Origin: Tridacna crocea
Taxonomy: Eukaryota; Mollusca; Bivalvia; Cardiida; Cardiidae
Assembly: GCA_943736015.1 (NCBI GenBank)
Contig: OX031066.1
Coordinates: forward strand, 8,374,245-8,438,244
Direction of reading: 5' to 3'
Length of the DNA stretch: 64,000 nt
Shown: positions 46,901 to 59,861 of the stretch, piece by piece
Position numbering within the stretch: position 1 is the stretch's first letter
Layout: every line of letters begins with the position of its first letter
Program-made: the position numbers and the translations under genes
Notes under the pieces: model-generated
What the model was told of the DNA's origin: nothing
The model's database searches: none
The model's input: the letters and a program-made list of their open reading frames with translations, nothing else

Positions 46901-49900
46901 GCTTGACGGCTTATAGATCAAATCAGGCTGCACAGATTATGCAGTCTATTCTTGGATCTATACTACCGGCTTATAAGACCCTATACCATTTTTTTTCTTT
47001 CGAACTTTTACGCCCTTGAAGAAGAGGGCTGTTAAAAACTTTGTCCCCCCCCCCCCCCCCAAAAAAAAAAAAAAAACTGCTCTACAGTATTTCCTCTTTT
47101 CCTACGATGTTTTACTTTTCAAAAACAAAAACAAAAAAATAAATTCTGAAGACACTTTGTTGTCATCTGCTAATGCTTCCAACAGAACCAATCAATTCTA
47201 TTTTCGTTTGGGAAAAAGTTAACCAAATTCTATACGAAATGTTTCATTTAACTATCTTCAAGGACTGATTCATTAGATTTGCACGACAATTCTTCATCGA
47301 GTCCCATGTGGCTCATTGGTGAAACCTGCAGGTGTGTTGTCCCCAAAGAACAAGTTGCTTAGAAGTTTCCGAACCTTAGTCATCGAAGAGCCTGGCTGAT
47401 TGTTTGAAAAGTGTTTAATGCTGCTTTAACACTCTATAAATAATAGTTACTGCAAGGGTGTAACTCTATGATCAGACTGCACTGATCTAGCTGTGCACCG
47501 CCTACAAAAGTTATTAAAGTTGCATTTGCCAGTGACAAAAGCAATTGGTGAATATTTGCCTACATAATTTATCATAAGTAGTTGCTACGTGTTAGACACT
47601 CAAAAACGGCTGTTATCTTGGCTACGTTAGATGGAGCGTCCCGATGTGTTAACTCTTTACTAAACGACAAAATTTCAGGTCGGTCCGAATTCATTTTAGC
47701 ATTTGCAGGCGACAAAATAAACATTGCTCAAAAAGTGAAATTCGTTTTGGGAATGGTAGAAACATTGCGGGAAAAGGAGAAAATGCCGATTACCGATACT
47801 GAAATACTGATTTCTCGCGATGTTTTTAAAAGGCTTTAGCACAGAATTGTAAAAAAGTCGGAATTGTGTGGTAAAGGGTTAAAGCTGTTAGAGTGAGTGA
47901 ATGACTGTCTGTAAAAAACCAGTAATAATATAGTAAAAGTGTTGTTAATTCCCTTCTTAACCCCATTTTTCTCTCGTTGCTCCCTCCGATTCCCTAACCC
48001 TATTGCCCTAAATGAGCCCTAATTCCAACCATTCTTCCTCTCTAATCTTCCATCTTTATGCTTGTTTTTACTTACGAAAATAAGAGAAGAGGTTCGCAAA
48101 AAAGAAGGTAATAAATTCATTCAGTTTGACAAAAAAAAAACTTTGCCTTTAAAGGTTTCAAAAAAAAATTGTTGTTTGTAATTTTATATTTTCAAAAAAA
48201 AAAAAATCCCATATATACTGCAACAAATTAGAAATGCAGTTTTACCCTGTGCAAGAACAGATCGTTTTCATTCACCAAAAATACATCTTACTTTTGCAAA
48301 TGACAATTTTGGCAACAATGTTCAACGACATAATTGGACGGTATTAATTAAACATCAGACTGCACGTTATGTGCAGTCTGATCTTGCCCTACACCCTTTG
48401 CAAGAGCAGAAGTTGCTCCTCAAACCATGGAAAGAATTTACAGGTTCAGACATCCAGACCGTGTTTATATTCAGATGCGGTTTATCCTTGTATACACCAC
48501 TTTGACAAAGATAGATTGCAAGGAAGTGCGTCCACTATTTAGATACCTAAGCTGAGATTTATGTATAAAGTCGTCTTTCAATTCTGAAAGGAGGTCATAT
48601 AATTACCAGTCATCAAGATATGAAGTGTGACGTGTTTCCCTGTCGAACACTCTGTACTATTTGACTTCAAATTGCCTAAAGTGATTTTAATGTTTTTTCT
48701 TTCTAACAGCCATGCAGACAGTACTTTTAGTGTCTGATCATTCCTGTACAAAGACCGTCCGATACTTTGTAAGATACCGTAGCAAAAAAGTCCGCAAAAA
48801 TAGGTCATATAAAACAACGCGGTCAAGGACACGTGGCAAGTAATATACGCAATTCGTTCTTAAACATGTTTTAGCCTTCACCGAAGCGTTGATTGATTGA
48901 TGGATTGTACTGTCTTCAACGCCGTTTTCAATATTATGCCAGTTATATCGAGGCGGTCAGTGAACCTCTTATGCTTTCCTCGATTGTCTTTTTACCGGTC
49001 CGCACAATGTTCTTTCCAAGCTACTGGCTGCTTTCCTACACGACCATCACCGGAACAATGGTCAGCGGTGAGAGAGGAATGAATCCTGTTGTCATGATTA
49101 TGATGGCAATATTCGGAAAGAAATTGATTACACCAGGAATCGGACCAGCGACCCCCTCAAGTCTTGTACGCTACCGACTGAGCTACCGGGACTCGGATCC
49201 TTCTCCAAGAGAGTTAACAGTACAATTTCTAAATTCACTGATGAAAAAAATGTATAGGTTCTAGTTAGCCATAATAGGCCAGGCTTGAAAGCATTTCGTA
49301 TCAATTACATGAGTGGCTAATGCCTGGTTAAGAAAGAATTGTGCTGCTTGTTTAAAAAATAATGATAAAAGGCCAAGCCAGTTAAGGAAATAAAACGACG
49401 AAGATCTATATAGTTGGTTTACTTTTAAAACCTCGTAACTACAGCTTGTAACAAGCTGTAGTTACGAGGTTTTTAAAGTAAACAGACTATATTAAATATA
49501 GAAAGTCTAGACAGGCTACTCCCTTAGAGTCTACAAAATTCTGCTATGTAAAGAGTCATCTGTCACAGACAAACATATTTTCATTCTGTTACAAAACAAG
49601 TCAAGGCATCCAGAAATGCTAGGGGATAAATAAGTATAGTTTGAACTCGTATTTGTGATCAGTTTAATAAAAGTCAGGTTTGCATGTATGCTTGACACAT
49701 GATAAGAAGTCCGCGTGTTAAGTCGGTGTAACTAGGTGTAATCTTGTACATGAATTATTCCTAGTATCTGGAAGTGCATAGCATTTGCAAAGTCGTGCAG
49801 ATTATTAATACACTTGTCTGCTTCCTTTGGCCCCTTCAACTGATCAAAATGTCTAAACCAGAAATCAAGAATCTATATAATGACACAAACTTACAAAGTG

Positions 49901-52900
49901 TACTAGGTTGATTAGATATATTAGATCGTCCTTAATTTCAGTATTGTCAAATGACCTTTTGACATAAGTGTGTCTGATTCATGCACAATTAATGATATGA
50001 AATAACATTCATTCCAACGGAAATGTTAGCGATCAATTATAGAACAAAAGAATGCTTTGTTGCAGATTTCTTTTAACTGAAAGGCGGTAAAGATTTAGAT
50101 TCGTAAGGGCTGGCACTGCACCAACTCGTCTAAGTTTGTATTCATGAGGGTTTGTCAAAGAAATAGAGGATAATCAACTGGTTATTTTTTATATGAAAAA
50201 TATCTCACGAGGATGCGTAGTTAGGCGTTGAAAAAACGAGTGCGCAGCACGAGTTTTTTAACGCCTTACGACGCATCCGAGTCAGATATTTTTTTCATAT
50301 CAAAAATAACCAGTTGATTGTCCTATTTATTATATACCTTATTAACATTATATTTTTAAATAACAATATAAGTGCTAAATGAAAAAAAAGTAGTTCCTAA
50401 ATTACGGCAGGAAGCGAAAATGAAAGTTGATATCGTCACGAGTGATGATATCAAAATTTATTACACTGGGAAATTACAGGATTTCACTGCTAGATATATA
50501 ATAAATAGAGGAAAAGACATCACGAATTTGATTTTCAACTGGACGCAGGGTACGGCATAGTTGTTAAACGTTAAGTCGAATGTCAGTTTTCGTTGTCATT
50601 TTAGATAACCAAAATATCATGGACTGCCTCCGTAATAAAACCCCATTAACTCATTACCACACGAGAAAAATTTAGACTGGTCTAAATTGAAAGCATTTGC
50701 AGACGACAAATTAAAGTGACTGACAAATTGAAATTTGTTCTGGGAAGGGTAGAAAACACTGTGGGAAAAGGAGAAAATGCTGGTTACCAGCATTTTCTCC
50801 TTTTCCCACAGTGTTTTTAAAAGGCTTCTTTCTCAGGGGTGTCAAAAGTAGGGATTGTGTGGTAATGGGTTAAACTAAAATACAGCCTATAGAACAAAAT
50901 TTTGTCGAAGTTAGGACCTATTTTTGATCGTCATGACAGCCTCAACATTTTCGGCCACACATTAATATTTTCAACGAACAAAACCAACCCTACCCATGAT
51001 TAAAAGAGTTGATATCTTAACCTCTTGATTAAAAAGTCTACAATGTAAATTCAAGATAAGACTCCACGATTTTTGCAGCCTGTTTTTCTTCAATGAAATG
51101 CAAATGATAGGGTTTTACTTAGACTTTAACAAAACTCAAGATTAGTCTGACTAAAAGCAGTAAAATATTAAAGGTATACGACAAGTCAGTACAGAATATA
51201 ATGTGTTGATCCGCATTTTTTGTACAGTCTTATTTTGATCTGCGTTTTTGTAAGTATTTGAGATAAAAGGACTGTTAATCAATATGTACAATCTGCAGCT
51301 ATTCTAACAAATTCATCTGAGAAAATCCTGAACTATGTAAATGCAAATGACCATCTTCGCAAGCCAAGAGTGACGACCCACTGCGCTACTCTACCCTGAG
51401 CGGATTGGGCTTGATTTCGACACTCCCCCGATACGCATTTTCATTGGTTGCAGCCAGCTCTAACTGCACAATCAAATCGGTCGTAGCATTTCATCTTTGA
51501 TAAAAATAGAACAAGGTCGCGACCTTTCAGATAAAAAAAATAAGGTAAACATGGATAACACCGTGGATCTGTAATGATTTATTACCGAATAAACATAGAT
51601 GAACAATATTTACAGAATGTTCCGATGTGACCGATCAATTATTGGAGGTTTTAGGCTCTGTTCCAGCACCTGAAGATGAAATGCGTTTGTGGTTATTCCT
51701 TCATGTTGAATTATTGTATTCCTAAGCGGTTTGTAAAACGATATTTCATTAGCTATCAGGAAAGAGATGTAAAGGGGGATAAAAACAGCATCCGATAGGG
51801 GGCGTACCGCGGGAATCTCGAAATTGGGCTCGATCGACCAAGGTAAGATCCATGTAGTGAACGTAAACTAGGCTCCTGAAGACGGCAAATGACATGCCAT
51901 GTACATCCTGTTCTTGGTGCTGCCTTTTACAAAAGAAAGCTCAAAAATTTTATTTGGCAATACGAGGCTTTACAGTAATAGAACAGGGCAGCAATTTATT
52001 TGGTCCAATGAAAAAGAAGTCTTGAATTGCGTATGTTTGCAAAATGGAAGCGCCGTCTGATTCAATGTCCGTTTGATAATACTTGATGTCGAGGTGCATA
52101 TGCGTGATTTACATGATCGTTATCATTGATTAACGTGCATGAATTGCTCATCAAACGTACGTAATTGTATAAACTGTCACTGACTTAACTTTGATCGCTG
52201 TTTACACTTAGGTTCGTCGAATTTGATCTTTATCCGCGCTTTTCCAGACACAAATCTGTCATATAATACTCACTGTGATATTAAAATTCTATAATACTAG
52301 CACTGTATACTTAACTGTTTTTCAGCACCAAACATCGTTCCATGGAAAATACAGTCTACTGAAACTTTGACATATCCTTTTCTTATAGCAGTTTCCACAT
52401 AGGTGGTACAGACATTAATCTTTAGGCTGCTAAGCACGACTCACTGACCTTTTACAGACCTTGTAGATCATGATCAGACTGAGTTGTAGTCTTTTTTCGT
52501 TTTTCTACAATATTTTGCAGGAGCTCTCTCCCACCAAAGCAATCTTTTTTTTTTCAAAATGTTTTCGACAGATTTCACTCACTAGGTCGTTAACTCAGGG
52601 TTGTTTGGAAATTGTGTACCGAAAATCTTTTCAATGTGCTATTGTTTGCTATTAAAGATTTTTGAAGCAGACAGAAACATTTAACTGTGAGAAATGGAGA
52701 AAAAGTAGTTCCGACAAAGATTCTAAAACAATGAAAAAATGAAGAAATAATGCATTGAGAAATCCCGATATTTCACTGATAAGAATATTATAAAGCCTTG
52801 CTTTATGCAAGTTTCAACATTCATTTTATTTATACGAAGGAGAAAGTCTTTTATTTAGTCAATTTGATTCTTCCTTTTTTATCTTTTATCACACGATTCC

Positions 52901-55900
52901 GAGTTTTAACGACCCCGAGAAGTAGGCCTTTTGAATGCATAGTGTGAAAATGAGAAATTTCTGGTTACCAGTCTTTTCTTCCTACACACAATGTTTTTGA
53001 GACTGTCTTAAACAAATCCCACCTTTGTGCCATAAAACTTTTGTCGTCTGCAAGCGCTTTCAAACTGGACCCATACGTCAGTCAAATGTCATGCTAACAC
53101 TATAAGTTTAAGATACCTTGAAGATTGTGCACATCTGGCACTTTATTTTCTAACTTTAGAGATAATGCGCGTGCTGCACGATACAATTTCATAACGTCTA
53201 TATAGTTCATCACTCTGTTTTATGAAATAGAAGAGTAAATGTACAGTTTTTGGTAAGTGCACACATTTCTAATATCGCTAGTTCATCGCCTTACTGTTGT
53301 CCGTTAGACTGGGGCTTTACAACACTCTCAACAGTATTTCAGTCAAATTATAAGGCGAAAGAATGTGTTTTTGTGGGATCTACGAGTTTAGGCCTCTAAG
53401 GGTTCCTCTCGCTAGAACATTTTACCCTTAGCCGGCAACGTCATCAGGTATCCTATACTCCAACAAAGATTTCCTGGAGAATATTTAGAACTACACCAAT
53501 AACGACTGATCCGTGATCCTGTAATTACCCGTGTACCAAACAATCTCGTCTTTTCGCGATCCCCAGACATAAAGTTTGTGAAATTATAGCTGGCAAAGAC
53601 GAAAGAAGAAATTCCTTTTAACTTTTTGTTTTCAAAGTAAATCATAGCTACCTACTTCTTTTTTTCCCCATTACTTACGAATCAGATTTCTTAATACATA
53701 TATGATGAATTAATAAATGAACTTTTCAAGCTATCAACGTTTTTCATGTTCATATTCCGGATTAGAAATTTACACCTATATTTGTTAAAAAAAAAAAAAA
53801 AAAAGCACACGACTGTTCTTTTCTTCATCATATTTGACAATTCTGAATTAGGCTGTGTTGCATCAAAAATATTAGCTAAAACAGGTGAGGTGTTATTTAT
53901 GAAAAATTTAGAATTTCATGGTATACATACATATTTCATAAATTTTAACCCAACCTCGTCACTTTGTAGTGACATCTGGTTATCCACAACGTTAACTGGC
54001 GCATTAATTAAAGTAAAATTCGAGTTTTTTTGGTCGATGCTTTTTGAAAGGTAGGTTGTGATTTTAGCTTAAACTGCAGTTTTGAAGTTTTAGCCCTGTC
54101 ACATCTATGAAACTTCTTCACTTAGTCTTTTAATCTGATGAGCAAGTACATTTTAAGACAGTCTGTGTATAACTAAATTACGGAATTAGTCTTTTGAAAA
54201 GCCGGTTCGACTTGACATGACTTGCCAACGATTGTTGTTATTGTTTTTCGATGTAGCTGTATAGGCTAGTTTTTTTTACTTACACATGGGTAGCTCAGTG
54301 GTTTGCATATCTGACCCTAGACCTGGTGATTGTGCATTCGAAGGCCGGTGTAATGCAGAGAAATGACCGCCATTACAAAATGACCCATGGGCCATTTTTT
54401 GACGTAGAGAAATGACCATGGGTCATTTCTCTACGTCGAGAAATGACCCATGGGTCATTCCTCTACGTCGAGAAAAGACCCGGGGGTCATTTTGTAATGG
54501 GGGTCATTTTTTCTGCATTACAGAAATGACCGGGGGTCATTTTGTAATGGGGGTCATTTCTCTGCATTACACCGCCAAACTTTCTTGACTGCGATGTTTC
54601 GCTTCTCACCTCTGATGCACCTCTGTGAGAAAAGGAATCAGTGGCTTTGGTAGAGTTTTGTCATAATTGGTGTGAGAAAGCCAGGAGATTCATGCATAGG
54701 CGCATTGACCGATGTAAAATGACCGGCGCTGTTCAAACGGCGATCAACTTCAATTAAAACAAAGATCTACATCTTGTTATAAGTCTTGAATGAACAGACT
54801 GTAGATTATGATTCATAAAAATTGTAGGTACGCCTAAACTACAGGCTTTGGCGACCAATTTGCAGTTCAACTAGTAAAACTATCTATTCGATACCACATA
54901 CATGAAACACTAGTAATTAAAGATACCTCGTGGCGTTTATTTACGCTTTCGCAAAGGGTATGTTAGCGACAAAGATAACAGTGTTTTGTGCTTATTTAGT
55001 GATTTTATACGTTTTGCTAAAACTATAGTCTGGCTGTATTTTCAGACACACCATTTTTAGCAGCAATTCCTCTTTTTTAGCCCATCAGTTGAACTAATAT
55101 CAAAAATTGAAAAACAAAACCTCCTAAACTTGAAAATTCTTTAAAACAAAACAATTCTTCAACATATGCTCGGAATGTAACTTAAATTTAAATCAAAGTG
55201 ACTTAAGCTTTGAGTTTCAACGACAACAGCTTATTCCTGTGATATATTTATACTTTGTCAGGTGCTCAACATTGCGTTAAATAATTATTTATGAAACCCT
55301 TGTGTAATAGCCAAAACATGTAAGCATACATATTAGGTTGGACAATTATAGATATAACTTTTGCCATACCGTTTTGGTCTTAATCACATATTTAACACCA
55401 AAAATTATGTTTCTCAGTCTTATCACCTAGGTTGTCTACAGAAGCCTTAACAGCCGTACTTGACACCAAAAACAACATTGCTGTCTTTCGCAGATATAAA
55501 AAGGAAAACTGGTGAAAAGAGGTCAAGGCTATTCACTTTGAAGCGTGTGGCTGTGGCTAAACATCCTTGTCAAAGGAGACAGGTATATATTATCAACACT
55601 TTTTCTTACGGCTAACGACCGTATCTAGGTTATATCTCAAGTAACAAAGCGACCTCATAACCCGATCTGTTCTACCTAGGGCAATGAAAGCTGGACTTCC
55701 ACTAATTACTGAGGCATCCGTTATGGCAGAATACTGGATTAACCTGAGTTTTGTTCAAATCAAGAGACTGGAAACAGACGTAGTTCACATTTAGTCTGAA
55801 ATGTATTATTTTCTTTCTGTCTCTTGATTTATAAAAAATAATACATATCAGAATTCAAAATAAGAAGAAAGGGTCTGTAGAGAAACAAAGGTTGTCATAA

Positions 55901-58900
55901 AAGTGATGACGCAGCGATGATCAATAAAAGTAATTGTTTTACCTTTCAAGAGCCAATCAGGGCTTAAGTTACTTTTCCAGTCAATTTGAACAAAGATCAG
56001 ACTGCGCGATACATGCCAGCCGACCTAGATCTAACCTATCTAACATCATGTATTGTAGTTTCTTATACTTAACCTCTTGAGTTTTTTTTCCCATATATAT
56101 TTTTTTTCTTACATTTTATTGACAGTCATATAGACATGATCATTTGACATGCAATAAAACGAAATTAGGTAAAAGCGTGTCATAATTAGCGATGACGTCA
56201 CCTGTTCAGGTATAACAGGTATTAGATTCAAGACCACAAAGCCCGTTTTATGGCAGAACTATAGCAATAATTAATGTCCGAAGACCCGTCACTGTGATGG
56301 CCATATAACTAGGGCAGTTGTATACTCATCGCTTTTAGTACTTATGACTGATATAAACAAACATTTTATCAGATCATATGACTTCCACGAAAGGTCCAGC
56401 TATATTTGATTTCAAAAACAAGGAAACACTGTCTGTACAAATCATGGCTCACGCCACTGTAAACATTATGTAGGTCATATAACGTTGAAAATTCACTTGT
56501 TCACGTTTTTTCTGGGTATCGACTTGTCTGGACTTCACAGTAGCTGTCTAAACAATATTTTATTGTAAACAGTGGCGCAAGTGTCAGTGGTCCGGACATA
56601 CATTTTGCCTAAGCATAATCACAGGATCTGCTTCCCGCTAAGGCACTGAAGTGCCTCTATTTAACACTGACGAAACCGTGAAAATTCTTGGACGAATGCA
56701 TTTGTCGCCCAGATATGTCCAAGTTGTTGTGTCAAGCGGCGTAAGCTTTCACTTTAACAAACAAATACATGTAAAGTGAGTCTTTACCATCCATTAGGCC
56801 TGCAACAACCGGAGAGGGGCATTCGAACACTTGCGTAATCTGCGCAACTTTCTCCAATGGTTTCGTACAGTGACCAGAATTGCAAGCATTACTGGACAAG
56901 TGCATAATTTCAGTACCTCACTTATTTATATATGGGACACTTTTTTGTATAAATGATATAGATCTGTATAATTAACCTTGCCTTCGACATTCCTTTTGTC
57001 ACTTTCTTGCAAACCTTCGAAATCTAAAATGCTTGTCCAGTGGTCTCTTCTTCTCTTACATACTGTCTGTTCTCAAAAATTTAGTTTCAAGTTTACTTTT
57101 GGCATGGCTTCATGTTTTTACCAATTCTATTGAAATATGTGCTTTCGAAACCACTTGACACTTAGACTTAAAGGTCTATTATGGTTTGTTTTGAACTGTT
57201 TTTCGTGTTTTCCAGTTTGCCCAAGATTAGCTCAATTGTGTAATTGACATAATCACAAGATAGTAATCTTTAAGACAAACTGCCCCTTTAAAAGTAATAA
57301 TTCAAGTACAAGATCATCACCCATTTTCATTTATGTTGTCTGCTGTACCACATTATATTAGCAAACATTTGACTAGGTTTCAAGAACAAATCTTCATGTA
57401 TGTTGGGGCGAGGAAATAAAAGCAGTAAGTGCCTGTAAGTCTCTGATATTTGATCGTCAAAATAAAAGCAAAATAAGTACTGAGAGAGAGGCCTTAAAAT
57501 TAAATATTTTGCTGTTCAAACAATTAACAGTATTCCCTTCCCCGGAATAGCCTTCAACCCTCCTACCGTTTTTAGATTGTTTTGTTAATAGATTTTAACA
57601 TTGTACTGAATGCAGAACATTCGAACTGAGCCATCAAAATTCTGAAGATTTTGCTTTGAATTGGTACAGGTAACATCATTAACCATGCAAATTTTCACTA
57701 CCATAGCTAAAGCAATTTCAAAGATATTTCAAAGTTCAGGGGGCTCTAATGAACCTCAAACTACCTATACATAGAATTTCATCACATGAGAACCTATGAT
57801 GGTCAATAATCAAGATATTCGAACACTTATTAAAAAAGATGCATATACTCATTGCCTGGCTAGTTTACGTTCGTGTTATCACTCGATTAAAAGTTCAGCG
57901 CTGGATCCTCTATTTGATTCCAGAACATACGAGGCTTTTTTTCAAGATGTCCTTCTGTGGATACGAAAGTATGTGGGTCTCATAATTCGCCATGGTAATT
58001 CAATGGGACTACAATGTATGAATGTAAACCAACTTAATCCAAACCTTTGAAGCCATTTTCGGAGAAAGCATTTACGTATATCTAACACGGAAAGCGTCAG
58101 ATATTTCCTATCTTTGTAGAACATTTAATCCGATTTTCTGCAAATACTTGGAAATTTTGTTTAGACAAAACAACACAAGCTTTAGTTCCGGTTGTCAGAC
58201 TGGCGCCTACTATCGACGACCTTGTCAAAACACTCGGATTGTGCTAACGACCGTCTGCGACATTGCAGAACTTTATATTGACAAGCTTTATTCATGGGGT
58301 ATAACAGCATAGTTTATACGTCTTGTGCAACTTCATATAATCATTCCTCGACGTAAGATAGTTGCAGATTTCTGTAAGTTAACCTGCGCCAACAAGTCTA
58401 TAATAAAGAATAGCGATTCCTGTGTCGCCATTGTCGGCATAAATTTACCTGCCGTGTCAAAGACCTCACACTTTATCTTCTGCTTGTGTGAACTGAATAG
58501 TTCTAGTTAAGTTTACATTGTAAATATTCCAATTGATGGCAGGAACGGGCGAAACTCTTGGAAACTGTGCAGCAGTAGTTCTTATTAATCGTAAGTTTTC
58601 TCGGAAAAAGGAAAACCAAAGTTTTAAATTTGTATAATGAAAACTTTTCTACAAGCACAGTGTGTGTTTTTATTTTTCCAAAAGTTTTATGGCCTTGATC
58701 TAAACTGCATAAAAAAACCCCCCATGAAACCACCTTTATGCAGGCTAAGTGTGGTTAAGCTATTCGTTTAAGCTATTCACTTTTATTAGACTTTTTTGTA
58801 GGTTGGCCGCCACATTATAGAGGTCTTGTGGATTGACACATCCTTTGCCATTAACTCTTTCTGAACCATACATATAAACGCGAGCTCCTTTAGTTGCTAA

Positions 58901-59815
58901 AATACAAAACACTTAAAGTCAGAAAGAGTAGTTTTATATGCTTAATTGTTGAACAAGCATACTCTGTAGATCTGCGATAAGATAGCAAGTTCTGTGCAGT
59001 CTGATTTTGATTTACGTCGCCATAAGAAGCCAATGTATTCCATTTTGCGGCTGAAAGGGATATACAATAAATTACAGCACCGGAATCTCTGTTTAGAAAT
59101 AGAATAATACCGGATGCCGGTTTTTAGAAGATACAGTCACGATCTGTTGAATGTATGAACCATTGTCTCTGACGCGGCAGTTTCATACATCTGGTTAACC
59201 CTTTACCACACACAATCCCGACTTTTAACGACCCTGAGAAATACGCCTTTTGAAAACATTGAGTGAAAAGAACAAAATGCTGGAAACCAGCACTTTCTCC
59301 TTTTTCCACAATGTTTTCTACCCTGATGGTAGCAAATTTCAAATTTTAAGTTGGGTTTATTTTGTCCTGTGCAAGTGCTTTGAATTTGGACCAGTCTAAA
59401 ATTTTGTCGTTTGGTAAAGGGTTAAAGTATCAGCCAAAGTCAGGTTGTCCAGTCCACATTGTCTGACGGGTTAATTTTCTGCAAGTCCTTTTAACAGTCT
59501 ACCTCATAATTCGTTAGGTTATTCGTCAAAATGGATCTTAAAGCTTAAGAATTCTAGCTGGATAACTTTCATAAACAGACGTTCCAATGATATCTTTGTG
59601 TCAAAATGTACGAAAAAGCCCCTTCCACAAGTTACAAAGATGGCAGTCACAAATTTTCCTTCCGATTAATGTTTCTTGTCTTTGTATTAGTCATATTTCG
59701 CTTAAAAATAACTCAACTTTTTTGAGCTTAGGTGCAAAGTTGAAACGTTAGGAATATCGAGTACATGCATGAAAAGAGCAATTTAAGAAAAAAAAATAGG
59801 GAGCATTTTTATGGC

Positions 59816-59861
<46 letters not shown>

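Noticed and set aside
57796..58050. 84-residue open frame in LPMO intron 1
   Set aside because: No motif, no flanking exon signals and no family recognised.
1102..59425. Repeated palindromes as a CRISPR array
   Set aside because: Copies are kilobases apart, about 230 bp long and have transposon ends in a eukaryotic genome.
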